Positions 29,082-38,370 of a DNA stretch of 64,000 bases are shown here, in pieces. The stretch is from assembly GCA_963836085.1 (NCBI GenBank), contig CAWIHT010000014.1, forward strand, positions 1 through 64,000, in the 5' to 3' direction. The notes beneath the pieces were generated by a model. The model saw nothing but the letters and a program-made list of their open reading frames with translations, did not search any database and was not told the origin of the DNA. A program made the translations under genes and the position numbers. This DNA is from JAHEEL01 sp963836085. GTDB lineage: Bacteria > Actinomycetota > Acidimicrobiia > Spongiisociales > UBA5794. Every line of letters starts with the position of its first letter. The stretch's first letter is position 1.

Positions 29082-30096
29082 TCACTCTTCTGTCAGAAGC
29101 CGCGCCGCCTCCATGATGCGATCTGCGCTGGGAAGGACCCGGTCCTCGAGGTGCCGGGCATAGGGGATGACCGATTCGCTGCCGATGCGGCCGAAGCGCA
29201 CGGTCGTGCCGGATTCGGCAATCAGGGCGGCGATCTCGCCGGAGAGCCCGAAGGCGAGGTAGTCCTCGTCGACGACGAGGACCCGGCCGGTATGGCGGGC
29301 GGCCTCGAGGATGGCGGTGCGGTCGAGAGGTACCACGCTGCGCAGGTCGATGACAGCGGCGTCGATGCCCCGGTCGGCAAGTTGCTCCGCCGCTTCGAGG
29401 GAGCGATGGACACCGACCCCGAGGCTCAGGATGGTTAGGTCCGCGCCATCCCGTCTCGTGGCCGCCGTACCGATCGGGACGACGCGCAGCGGCGAATTGA
29501 CTTCACCGCGGGCTCCGGCGGAGGGCACGTCGAAGGTCACGGTTGTGCGGTCCGATCCGCCCATGAACTGCAGCCACTGTTGCGATAGCAGTTTGTGTTC
29601 GAGGAATACGACCGGTCCGTCGTGCTCCAGTGCGGCGAGCATGAGACCGGCACCGTCGGCGGGCGTGGAGGGGACCACAACGGTGAGACCGGGGATTCCG
29701 GCAAGGAGTCCCCACAGCGACTGCTCGTGCTGTCCTGCGTCTCCGTATCCGCCGCCACATGCCGACCGGATCACCATCGGGACGTTCACGATTTCCGCCG
29801 GAGAGCGTCTTGATCATGGCGGCTTCATTGAGGATTGCGCTCATCGCGACGCCGATGAAGTCGACGAGCATGATCTCTACGAGGGGCCGAAGTCCCGCCA
29901 TCGCGGCGCCTACGGCGGCGCCGAGGAATGCCGACTCGCTGATGGGGGTGGCCCGAACCCGGTCGGGTCCGAAACGGAGCAGCAAGCGGCGACGGAGAAT
30001 GGGGACGTCCTCGCCGAAGACGATGATCCTTTCGTCGGCGGCCATGGCGGTCGCAATCGCTGTGTCGATGGCCTCACCGAACTCAAGTGTTGTCAT
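29082..30096 (-). pseudogene. 2-oxoacid dehydrogenase E1 component, beta subunit, one frameshift
   Basis: About 338 codons of a transketolase-like E1-beta subunit. The start MTTLEFGEAIDTAIA and IIVFGEDVP lead to ISESAFLGAAVGAAMAG and EAAMIKTLSGG. The frame then changes near 29805 and continues VPMVIRSACGGGYGDAGQHEQ, GLTVVVPSTPADG and the C-terminal transketolase domain (VDEDYLAFGLSGEIAAL). The expected SGGKIVNVPM is restored by adding one A to the AAA of GGCGGAAATCGTG. The ATG overlaps the stop of the alpha-subunit gene (ATGA), so the two are translationally coupled. Confidence 0.85.
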
Positions 30097-31133
30097 TGTT
30101 CGTCCCGGAGAGTGTGCAGGGCGGAGGCCACGGCGGCGTCGATTTCGTCGGCAGCCGTGGTTGTGATCCGCCGCCGAGTGTCTGCGGGCAGACGCCGGGC
30201 GGCGGCACGAAGCGGATCTCTGCTCTTGACAAGTCGATGCACTGCCAGGCGGCCGATCGTTGAGCTCATCGTGAGCAGCCCGGAGAGGCGATCCCGCGTG
30301 GGTCCTCCAATCGGGTCGCGCAGCGCCGCGATCATGTCGGGTATCTCCGCTCTCAGGCTCGCCGGGTGTGCCGCGGCTCGCATCAGAGGGTCGTCTTCGA
30401 AGTGACCCGTGGGTCGCCAGCATGACGCAACCAGGAACCCAGGTCCTCTGCCCCGGCGAGCGTTGCTGATCAATCTGCCGGCAGCGCTCCACACCCTGTC
30501 CACCCTGGCGCCGTTCACCTGAACTGCGGGCATACCGAAAGCAGCGGCCCTGCGCTGAATCCGACCACCGGTCATCGTCGATGTCCGCGTGGTGATCGCC
30601 CAGGTGCTGTCCTTGCAGACGAACACCACCGGCAGGCGCCACACGACCGCGAGGTTGAGCGATTCCATCAGCATGCCCTGGTTCACGGCGCCTTCACCAA
30701 AGAAAGCAATAGCCACCCGCCCCGGGCCGGTGGCCGAGAGAGCCAGTGCGAAGCCGCACGCCGTGGGTCCCGATGCCCCCACGATGCCGGAGGATGCGGC
30801 CATGCGGTCGGGGTCGAAAAGGTGCATGTGCCCGCCGTGGCCCCGGCAGAGGCCTTGGTCGTGTCCCAGCATCTCCAGGATGAGCCGGGTGGGGTCGGTC
30901 CCGCTGCCGATTAGTGCTGGAGTCGGCCGATGGTCAAGAGCTAGGCCGTCTCCGGGGCCGAGGTGTTCGATGACCCCGGCGGCGATGGCTTCCTCGCCAA
31001 TGCCCAGGTGTAGCTCACCGGAAATCAACCCCTGTTGCCACAGGGCAGCGAGCGCCTCCTCGAAGCAGCGCATCCGCACCATCTGGCGGTAGAGCCGCTC
31101 CAGCGGCACCGGGGAGCGGTCACCCAACTCCAT
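30093..31133 (-). CDS. 2-oxoacid (pyruvate/acetoin-type) dehydrogenase E1 component, alpha subunit
   Basis: 346 aa TPP-dependent E1-alpha. The TPP/Mg signature runs from FFGEGAVNQG to VFVCKDSTWAITT. Here GEG replaces the usual GDG, and a Lys-Asp-Ser replaces the usual Asn pair, both tolerated in relatives. Other marks are LHLGIGEEA, GHGGHMH and GIVGASGP. The ATG at 31133 gives the usual short lead-in; an upstream start at 31217 is possible. It is followed by E1-beta with ATGA overlap. The C-terminal tail of about 60 basic residues is longer than usual. No E2 or E3 gene is nearby, so the acyl acceptor must come from elsewhere. Confidence 0.87.
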   Translation of the reverse strand: MELGDRSPVPLERLYRQMVRMRCFEEALAALWQQGLISGELHLGIGEEAIAAGVIEHLGPGDGLALDHRPTPALIGSGTDPTRLILEMLGHDQGLCRGHGGHMHLFDPDRMAASSGIVGASGPTACGFALALSATGPGRVAIAFFGEGAVNQGMLMESLNLAVVWRLPVVFVCKDSTWAITTRTSTMTGGRIQRRAAAFGMPAVQVNGARVDRVWSAAGRLISNARRGRGPGFLVASCWRPTGHFEDDPLMRAAAHPASLRAEIPDMIAALRDPIGGPTRDRLSGLLTMSSTIGRLAVHRLVKSRDPLRAAARRLPADTRRRITTTAADEIDAAVASALHTLRDEQ

Positions 31134-31559
31134 GAGGTCAGCATACGCTGATGCAGTCGAGGGGATGGTTGGAGTGGCGTTCACCGTCACCCAGATATCG
31201 CCGTTCATCCACCGCACATACGAGGTGCGAGGACCGAACGACGGTGCTCAACTGCTCCGCGAGAATTGCGCCGAGGTTCGCGCCCGCACTCCCGATGATC
31301 GCAACGCATTCCTGGAGTGGTGTGACGATCACCGAACGTGCGCTCTGCGACCCCGCTGTGAACTCCGGAATTGAAATCGGCACCCGCCCGTGGGGTGAAC
31401 CGATGTTCAGCGGACCAGATCGTTGCGATCTCCCCGGCTGATCAGCGGGGATCCTTGCTGCAGTCCCCGGTGCCATCCTCCAGGCTTCGTGGACCACCAC
31501 GACAGTGTGCTGCCGCAGCGCTGCTGAATATGTGTGAAGCGGATCCGCGCGACGCTTTG
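31134..31559. other. Intergenic region upstream of E1-alpha
   Basis: About 425 bp that must hold the E1 operon promoter. Open frames here are not protein-like. Repeat R copy B begins at about 31560. Confidence 0.35.
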
Positions 31560-31645
31560 GCCACGATGCGTGTTGCGATCTCCGAATGCCACGGCGGACG
31601 GTCTCGCTCGGATCGCATGGCCGCCCATACGTGCCTGATTGATGA
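31560..31645 (-). repeat. Dispersed downstream repeat R, copy B
   Basis: About 86 bp matching the reverse complement of 8335-8425, with GATGCGTGTTGCGATCTCCG and CGGATCGCATGGCCGCCCAT as the clearest blocks. It lies 33 bp beyond the stop of the lipoprotein gene at 31679 and has the same orientation relative to the enclosed genes as copy A. Confidence 0.7.
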
Positions 31646-31678
31646 TGTGGGGGTGATTCCGTTGGAAGCGGCTTGGGC

Positions 31679-32284
31679 TCAGTTCTGTGGCACGACTTGG
31701 CGGACGGTATCGGAGAGTTCGGGGCAGAAGACGTTGGATGCACCGGACACGGCAAGCCCGGTGAAGAAGAGCAGCTCGTCTGGATCGTCGGTGACGACTG
31801 TGGCCCCAATCAGGATTGTGTCGAGCATCGCTTCTGGCGATAACCCTTCGTCGGCCCATGCACAGATAGCGAGCGTCGCATAGAGAGCGTAGACATTGCC
31901 CTCGTCAGTATCGAAGACGGGTGCCCAAATGCTGTCGTGTTCCATCGCGACGCCGAGGTTTGCTTCGTTGAAGGCCTGTACCTGGTCAAGGACCACATCG
32001 TGTGACGCGATCCACCGGTCTCCTGCCTCTGCGATGTCGGTCTGTGCTGCATCGGGATCGATCGTCCCGACGGTCGTTGTCGCGGCGATCGTCGTGCTGG
32101 TCGTTGTCGACTCCGACGTTGTGGTAGTTGTCGGCGACGTTGTCGTGGTAGTGGCAACCGTGACGGGGTGTGGAGGCCCGGTTGTCGTCGTCTCCTCTGC
32201 GCCTGTCCCGGTAGTGCTGCACCCGACAAGCGCCAGAGTCACAACGACACCCAGGAGCGGAGACCCGACCAAGTGCCAGTTCAC
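31679..32284 (-). CDS. Putative lipoprotein, T-rich linker, small helical domain
   Basis: 201 aa. The signal ends in the lipobox LALVGC, followed by a Thr-rich linker to about residue 72. The mature domain of about 125 residues is predicted helical with two Cys (ICAWADEG and FCPELSD), somewhat like DUF732-type small exported proteins. It follows the SLH-like gene at 32333 by 48 bp on the same strand and probably shares its transcript. The pair is enclosed by repeats L and R. Confidence 0.75.
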   Translation of the reverse strand: MNWHLVGSPLLGVVVTLALVGCSTTGTGAEETTTTGPPHPVTVATTTTTSPTTTTTSESTTTSTTIAATTTVGTIDPDAAQTDIAEAGDRWIASHDVVLDQVQAFNEANLGVAMEHDSIWAPVFDTDEGNVYALYATLAICAWADEGLSPEAMLDTILIGATVVTDDPDELLFFTGLAVSGASNVFCPELSDTVRQVVPQN

Positions 32285-32332
32285 CGTTCCGCACCCCTGC
32301 GATGTGGTCGCACGCCTGGTTGGGTTTGGCTC

Positions 32333-33985
32333 CTACCACCAATCATCGTATTCGGAGTCTTGAGTTGGGATAGGTCCAACGATGGGGGCGAGTCGCCCGA
32401 CGGTTCCTGAGCACGACCAGTCGGACCCGAATGCTCCGCTGCACGTCCACTCCCACGGGTCCGATGGGAAGACGCTAGCGGAGCAGGAAAGTGCGGTGCC
32501 GCTGCCGCCATCGCATTCCCAGGTTTCGTTCTCCGAGTCGCTCTTGTCGATGTTGCCTTCGGCTTCGAATGACGTGTTTGAACCGTACTGCACAACTGAC
32601 CAGGATTCATCCGCACTATCGCTGGTGTCGATGTTCCCTGTACACAGGGAATCACCGAGTTCGGCGTCGCAGGCCCAGGTTTCGACACCGCTACCGCTAG
32701 GACGTTTGTCGATGTCGCCGGAACAGGCCCACGATATGGGATCGCGACCGAGCGGGTCCCCAGACGGCGTGCACGTCCAAGTCTCGACGGCAGTGTCGAG
32801 GGTGTCGGTATTTCCCGAACAATCCCGAGACCCGTCGGGATTGACCGTGCAGTCCCAGGACACGTTCGGAAGAGTGGTTGTTGTGGTCGTCGTTGTTGTG
32901 GTCGTTGGCACGGATGGGATGGCGGACAGCTTGAAGTTGTCGCGCAGCAGGAGATTCTGGAGTTCATCGCCCGAAATGCCTGCCCACATCTCGAGACTGT
33001 GCCAGCCGGGATCCCGGTCTTCTCCGTTGACGTAGAAGTAGAACGTCCAACCGATCGGGGAACTGCCGATGTAGTGGTAGTCCGCGGCTGTGCAATTGCC
33101 TGACACCGGACAGCTGCTCACCGGGCTGCCAGCCGGGCCGAGCCACCGGAACGAAACGACATTCGGCCACGACGCCTGCGCCCATGTCGAGTTGTACACG
33201 GTCGCAGCGACGCACCGCTGATCAAGGGAGAACTCCTCTCCAGTCGTCGCCGTGTCACATGCTCTGAATGTCACAGACGGACCAAACTCGGGCAGCGTCG
33301 TTCCGGTGGTTCCCCCCGTTGTCGAGGTTGTCGTCGAGTCCGGGGGTGGCGGTGTGATCGGTGCGAGCTTCAGTGCCCGTGAGAGGAACGACGCCATCTG
33401 ATCGCGCAACACCGGACTGGTCGGACAGTACCGGTCATTCGTCGGAGGGTTGCAGCCCCTCGTCACACCGGCCGTACCGAGACGATCGATGTCCGCCTCG
33501 AAGATACTGCCATCGTCATCGACGAACAGATCACCGCCCCCGTTGTCGGTGTAACCGAAGGCACGGACAAGGAACGCAGCCATCTGGCCACGCGTGACCT
33601 TGCCATCGGGACAGTACAGGGTGTTCGTGGGCGGGTTACAGCCCCTCGTGATCCCCGCAGCAGCCAACCGATTGATGTCACCCTCGAACGTCGTGCCGTC
33701 GTCATCCAAGAAGAAATCCGTGGCCGTAGCGGGGAGACTCAACGCGCGAGTCAAGAACGCAGCCATCTGGCCCCTGGTCACTGTTGACGCCGGGCAGTAC
33801 AGGGTGTTCGCTGGCGGATTGCAGCCCTTCGTGATCCCTTCGGCGGCGATCGCCTCGATGTTGCCCTCATGGATGTTCCCATCATCGTCGGTGAACGTCC
33901 CACCAGGCGGCAACGCCGCCAACGCGGCACCAACCACCACCGCACACAGGCCGACAACTAGAACAAGAAGAAACATCCGCCGCAC
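32333..33985 (-). CDS. Secreted SLH-like protein with Cys-rich tandem repeats
   Basis: 550 aa. The GTG at 33985 begins VRRMFLLVLVVG and a signal ending VGAALAALP, almost the same start as the protein at 16798. Three SLH-like repeats (about 25-205) are followed by a Thr linker, a beta domain with paired Cys (CPVSGNC) and a poly-Thr stretch. The C-terminal 190 residues hold about six short repeats of the form W-x-C...C-(S/T)-G-(N/D)-I-D..E-(T/S)-W. One repeat has lost both Cys together, which supports a Cys-Cys pair in each unit. Exported and probably wall-bound; the ligand is unknown. Confidence 0.85.
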   Translation of the reverse strand: MRRMFLLVLVVGLCAVVVGAALAALPPGGTFTDDDGNIHEGNIEAIAAEGITKGCNPPANTLYCPASTVTRGQMAAFLTRALSLPATATDFFLDDDGTTFEGDINRLAAAGITRGCNPPTNTLYCPDGKVTRGQMAAFLVRAFGYTDNGGGDLFVDDDGSIFEADIDRLGTAGVTRGCNPPTNDRYCPTSPVLRDQMASFLSRALKLAPITPPPPDSTTTSTTGGTTGTTLPEFGPSVTFRACDTATTGEEFSLDQRCVAATVYNSTWAQASWPNVVSFRWLGPAGSPVSSCPVSGNCTAADYHYIGSSPIGWTFYFYVNGEDRDPGWHSLEMWAGISGDELQNLLLRDNFKLSAIPSVPTTTTTTTTTTTLPNVSWDCTVNPDGSRDCSGNTDTLDTAVETWTCTPSGDPLGRDPISWACSGDIDKRPSGSGVETWACDAELGDSLCTGNIDTSDSADESWSVVQYGSNTSFEAEGNIDKSDSENETWECDGGSGTALSCSASVFPSDPWEWTCSGAFGSDWSCSGTVGRLAPIVGPIPTQDSEYDDWW

Positions 33986-34094
33986 AATTGCCCCTATCTC
34001 ACGACACTCAAATCCACCAACAGCCTCACCGCCAACTCGAATCGAAACCAGAGGCAAGAGACCCGAAACACTCCACAACAACCGAAGAAACAAC

Positions 34095-34560
34095 AGCCCA
34101 CATAGGAGATTCAATATGGGCGGCATGCTTGAGTTGTCGATCTTGCCCACAGGCGCATCCACGAGTGCCCACAATGGGCCGAACCACCGGTGGCCAAGAT
34201 CTGGTCAAGGTCGAATCGTCGAGGCAGGCGACGTGTCCGCCGAACATGCTCGAGGCCGTCTCAACGGTCAGTTGCCAGCCGGTCCGAGGACCGTCGATCG
34301 ATCCGCAACACAGCAACCAAAGGTGCAATGCGTGCGCCAGGACCGCACGAATTCGCCACACATGTGCGGCGCCCCCTGCGCACCGTTTCCGACTTCTGGC
34401 GAGGATCGTTGCACCTGAGCGACGCGGTTCAGACTGATCCGGCTTGCTGAATCGTCGACCAGCGCACACGCCCGGGCGGGGCCGCCCCATGGCCCGCAAC
34501 GGATCCGGACTCCGGCAAACAGCCCAAAGTCGGCACGCTATCCCGACGAAGCGTTGCGAC
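34095..34560 (-). repeat. Dispersed upstream repeat L, copy B
   Basis: About 465 bp whose reverse complement aligns along its whole length with 6605-7055. Shared blocks include GGATAGCGT, GGATCCGTTG, CACATGTG and ATCGACAACTCAAGCA. It ends about 110 bases upstream of the SLH-like gene at 33985 and points toward it. Confidence 0.75.
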
Positions 34561-34717
34561 TCGAATGTCCAATCGTCGAGCGCCACTCGACCGGATCCAG
34601 AATTGGCGCTCGCCCACCCAAGTCGGTCAATAATCGGCGGTCGCGTCGCACATCGAGACACCCGTTGCAGGAATTGCGGGGCTGGTCGGCTCGACAGGTG
34701 TGAGGTAGGGTCGGCCG

Positions 34718-35629
34718 ATGCGTGTTGGTCTCATCGCTCAGCTCCACGGTCGCCCAGGAGGCGACCTCAACCCGTCATGGCGTTCAGTGCGTGACCTCGC
34801 CTCGAAGTGCGAGGAAGTCGGGTTTGAAATGTTCGTCTTCGAGGATGTCCTCATGTATCGAGGCGAGACAACCACCGACGGCTGTTGGGAATCGATGACG
34901 ATCGCTGGCGCTATTGCTGCCTCAACAACCACGATCCGATTCGGACAATCAGTGGTCAACGCCCCATATCGGAGCCCCGCCCTGACGGCGAGTATGGCGA
35001 CAACTCTCGACGAGATCTCAAGCGGCAGGTTCGTGTTGGGCATCGGCGCCGGCAACTCGCCGGCGTCGGACTATGAGGGATTCGGATTCCCGACCGATCG
35101 CCGATACTCGAGATTCGCTGAGAGCATCGAGATCATCCACACCCTGCTGCGTCAAGGCCGAGCGGACTACAACGGTGAGTTCTACTCCGCCAAGCGGGCA
35201 GAACTCGTTCTCCGAGGACCATCGCCGCATGGCCCCGAGATCAACATCGCCGCCGGAGGACCTCGAATGTTGCAGCTCGTCGCTCGGTATGCCGATGCCT
35301 GGAACTGGTGGACATGGGACGAAACGATCGACGAAGCCCTTGGCCGATTGACACCGCTCATGGCCCAACTCGATGCTGCATGCGAAGCCGAGGGCAGAGA
35401 CCCAGCCACTCTCGATAGAACGCTTGACCTGTACTCAGTGACACCGCCCGGACTGTCGCCAGCCTCAGAGATGCGCCAACCACTCGCCGGAAACGTCGAC
35501 GAACTCACCGACGCACTCCTCCGTCTTGAGAGCGCTGGATTCCACGAGGTTCGCTGCGACCTCACGGACAAGACGACAGCCGGTGTCGAATCCATGACAC
35601 CCGTTGTCCAAGCCCTCCACCGCGCGTAG
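34718..35629 (+). CDS. LLM-class flavin-dependent oxidoreductase
   Basis: 303 aa with the luciferase-like TIM-barrel pattern: the N-terminal strand MRVGLIAQ, FEMFVFEDV, TTIRFGQSVVNAPYRSP, LDEISSGRFVLGIGAGN and INIAAGGPRMLQLVARYADAW. Actinobacterial members use FMN or, often, F420, and the cofactor cannot be fixed here. The lack of a nearby F420 biosynthesis gene does not decide it. The gene stands alone between two exported-protein genes. Confidence 0.9.
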   Translation: MRVGLIAQLHGRPGGDLNPSWRSVRDLASKCEEVGFEMFVFEDVLMYRGETTTDGCWESMTIAGAIAASTTTIRFGQSVVNAPYRSPALTASMATTLDEISSGRFVLGIGAGNSPASDYEGFGFPTDRRYSRFAESIEIIHTLLRQGRADYNGEFYSAKRAELVLRGPSPHGPEINIAAGGPRMLQLVARYADAWNWWTWDETIDEALGRLTPLMAQLDAACEAEGRDPATLDRTLDLYSVTPPGLSPASEMRQPLAGNVDELTDALLRLESAGFHEVRCDLTDKTTAGVESMTPVVQALHRA

Positions 35630-35892
35630 CGAACCACCCTTGTCGTCTGCGGTCTCCGATCCCCAACTCGCGCGGTCACGTTCCGTTTCGAGGTGTGTGA
35701 GCTGTACGGGACGTGACAGCCGATGCCTCACCCGCTCGAACGGACAAACCGACCCCAGTCGAGCTACTCCGGCCAGATCAAACAGCACACGCCGACCGAC
35801 CCGGCCATCCACTGCCGAACGCATCATCCTCTCAATCGGGAGTGTGCAGAATCGTGAGGGACTCGACTCTTCGCGGTCGCCGACATCGACCG

Positions 35893-37614
35893 CTACCAGT
35901 CGGGATCCTCATCCGTCGTGAAGTCATCGCATGCCACGCATCGCTTGTCAGCTCCGTCGATGCCGACGACGAGGATGTCCGCCGGTTCGATCAGGCCGGG
36001 TCCCGGGGGCCGGTCGTACCACGTCGAGTAGACGATCTCGGTGCCGTCCGGGGAGAATGCGGGTTCTACACCACAGGCTACGAACCGAGGATCGGTCCCG
36101 TCGGCATCGACGACAAAGACGGCGTTGCAGAACTGCCCCACGTCGTAGCCGTGCGTATCGAACGCGATATGGGTTCCATCGGGCGACCAATTCGGATTCC
36201 GGTCCTGCACATCCCTGCGTATGAGCGGCCGCTGGTTCGAGCCATCGGCATCCATAACGTAGATCTCCGCGTCATAGGCTTCGTAGTCCCGGAACGTCGC
36301 GAACGCGATTGATGATCCATCGGGTGACCATGTGGGGCCTCCGGTGCCCCTCCCAGCGAACGTGAGTTGTGTCGGATTGCTGCCGTCGACACCGATGACC
36401 CAAATGTCGGTCTGCGAGTACGAACCGCGGGCGAATGCGATCTTCGTCCCGTCCGGAGAGACCGCCGGATCTCGTTCCGTGGCGTCGTCGTCGGTTATCG
36501 GAAAGATGTTCAACCCGTCGGCGTCCATGACATACAAATCGGTTTGTCCACCCACGTATTCCGCGAAGACCATCCGGCTCTGGTCGGGGAACCACGACAT
36601 GGAGTGCAGGGCGCCGGCCAGCCCAGGGACACATTCCTCATCAGTACCGTCCGATTCGACGGTGCAGATCTGAGTGCTCGAGTGCCCTCCACCGAGGGGC
36701 GTGACCTTCATGAACCCGACCAGTGCCTCGTCGACGATGTGCATGTCGAACGCACGGGTGGCCTCATTCCCGAGTCGGTCGGTGACCGCCACCGTGATCG
36801 TGGCGGTGCCGAGCGCCGACGGAAGCCCTTCGATCTCGCCGGACGACTTGAGTGTGAGACCGGCAGGCAGGTGACCCGCCACCGCCCGGAACACGTACGG
36901 AGGGGCGCCACCGGTCGCTCGCACTTGGCCGGTGTAGGCATGTCCGATCGTGCCCCACGACAGCGGCTCATCAGCGACCGCCAAGGGCGATCCCAGAGCG
37001 CGATGCAGGAAGGCCGCCATCTGGCCGCGCGTGACATAGCTATCTGGGCAGAACCTGGTATTCCCTTCTGCTGGATTGCACCCCTTCGTCACGCCGGCCG
37101 CGCCCAGGCGGTCGATGTCATACTCAAATACCGAGCCGTCATCATCGACGAACAGATCACCACCTCCGTCCTCGGTGTATCCCAAGGCACGAACGAGGAA
37201 GGCCGCCATCTGACCCCGGGTCACCCGAGCGCCGGGACAGAAGCGGTCGTTTTCCGGCGGATTGCAGCCCCGGGTGACCCCGGCCGCTGCGAGCCGTTCG
37301 ATATCGGTTTCGAACACCGAGTCGTCATCGTCAACGAACGGGTCCTCCAGCGTATCCGTCAGGCCCAGCCCACGAACCAAGAACGCAGCCATTTGACCAC
37401 GGGTCACGTAGGCATCGGGGCAGAAGCGGGTGTTGTCGGGCGGATTGCATCCGCGCGTGATCCCCTCGCTGGCGAGCCACTCGATATCGGCGGCGAACAC
37501 TGAACTCCCAGTGTCGGTGAACTCGCCTTCTGCGTGCGCCCCCGCCGACACCGAAAGGACCAACGAGAGGCTGCACAATGCTACGGCCAGTCGGGCACTT
37601 CGCTCAAGCGACAT
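35893..37614 (-). CDS. Secreted protein: three SLH-like repeats, Ig-like domain, TolB-like propeller
   Basis: 573 aa. The second of two adjacent ATGs (37614) is better spaced from GGAGG. The signal peptide ends SAGAHAEG. Three SLH-like repeats cover about 28-215. A putative-Ig domain follows (ATGGAPPYVFRAVAGHLPAG), then a PD40/TolB-type propeller from about 320 to the end, with blades such as DLYVMDADGLNIFPIT, YSQTDIWVIGVDGSNPTQL and AEIYVMDADGSNQRPL. This is the intact counterpart of the broken gene at 9854, but with the domain order reversed (SLH-like first). Likely wall-associated; the propeller may bind protein or glycan. Confidence 0.88.
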   Translation of the reverse strand: MSLERSARLAVALCSLSLVLSVSAGAHAEGEFTDTGSSVFAADIEWLASEGITRGCNPPDNTRFCPDAYVTRGQMAAFLVRGLGLTDTLEDPFVDDDDSVFETDIERLAAAGVTRGCNPPENDRFCPGARVTRGQMAAFLVRALGYTEDGGGDLFVDDDGSVFEYDIDRLGAAGVTKGCNPAEGNTRFCPDSYVTRGQMAAFLHRALGSPLAVADEPLSWGTIGHAYTGQVRATGGAPPYVFRAVAGHLPAGLTLKSSGEIEGLPSALGTATITVAVTDRLGNEATRAFDMHIVDEALVGFMKVTPLGGGHSSTQICTVESDGTDEECVPGLAGALHSMSWFPDQSRMVFAEYVGGQTDLYVMDADGLNIFPITDDDATERDPAVSPDGTKIAFARGSYSQTDIWVIGVDGSNPTQLTFAGRGTGGPTWSPDGSSIAFATFRDYEAYDAEIYVMDADGSNQRPLIRRDVQDRNPNWSPDGTHIAFDTHGYDVGQFCNAVFVVDADGTDPRFVACGVEPAFSPDGTEIVYSTWYDRPPGPGLIEPADILVVGIDGADKRCVACDDFTTDEDPDW

Positions 37615-37807
37615 CATGCCTCCTCAAGCCCGCGCCAGCCGCCCACAGTCTGTGGACGGGGCCACTGGTGGGTGCCCTCCCATCATCGCGCCAGTCGGCT
37701 CCAACGTCCAGGCGCGCGCATGGCTACCGAGACCACGAGGCGGGCACGCCCAGCGACCGGATCGGGACAGCATCGGCGAGGGCCATCCACCGGGTAGATT
37801 CCAAGGC

Positions 37808-38059
37808 ATGCCAAGGGCTCGAGTCACCGTCACAAGAGTCTCGGATGAAGGCGCCGAGGTTGTCGTGTGGGGCCGGCTCGACCGGGCTCCCAACGAGAGT
37901 GAGCCGGTCGGATTCGTCTTTCGAGCCAAGGGCGATCGCTCCAATATCGAGCTTGCGGAACGGGCCAGTCGGCTCGGCAGCGGCACCGAGGTAGCCATCG
38001 ACTACGCCCCCGTCGCCAACGGGTGGAATCTTGCCAGTGGCCTCCTTCCTCCCCCGTGA
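37808..38059 (+). CDS. Small protein of unknown function (83 aa)
   Basis: Begins MPRARVTVTRVSDEGAEVVV and alternates hydrophobic and charged residues as in a small beta-barrel. It is predicted cytoplasmic with no signal or helix. The composition looks genuinely coding and codon use fits its neighbours, but I recognise no family. The ribosome site is weak. Confidence 0.5.
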   Translation: MPRARVTVTRVSDEGAEVVVWGRLDRAPNESEPVGFVFRAKGDRSNIELAERASRLGSGTEVAIDYAPVANGWNLASGLLPPP

Positions 38060-38370
38060 GCCCCCGCACCGAGCTATCACCGTGCCCAGCCCACGACGGA
38101 CAACGATTGACGCTCTCTGCCAAGAGATGCCGCGCTGAGTCGGGAACCGCGCACCGTCCGGCGCCCGTTGGGTGGGTCTCAGTGCGGCCGCCGCCCCCGG
38201 GGGTGACTACGTCGTCCACTCGCAGGGAAATCCCCGGTCTACGTCCTCGAGCGCTCGGCCGATGAGACTCGGCCCGCAGCCTGTACCCGATTTCCAGGTT
38301 GATCGCTGAGCGTGAGACACACGCGTGCCGGGCATCGTCCGCCGGCACGATTCGCCGGATTCGGACGGAG
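38060..38370. other. Intergenic region between convergent genes
   Basis: About 310 bp. No gene, repeat or clear terminator was recognised. Confidence 0.35.

Noticed and set aside
29082..31133. Complete oxoacid dehydrogenase complex
   Set aside because: Only E1 alpha and beta are present. No E2 lipoyl or E3 gene was found on either side within the window.
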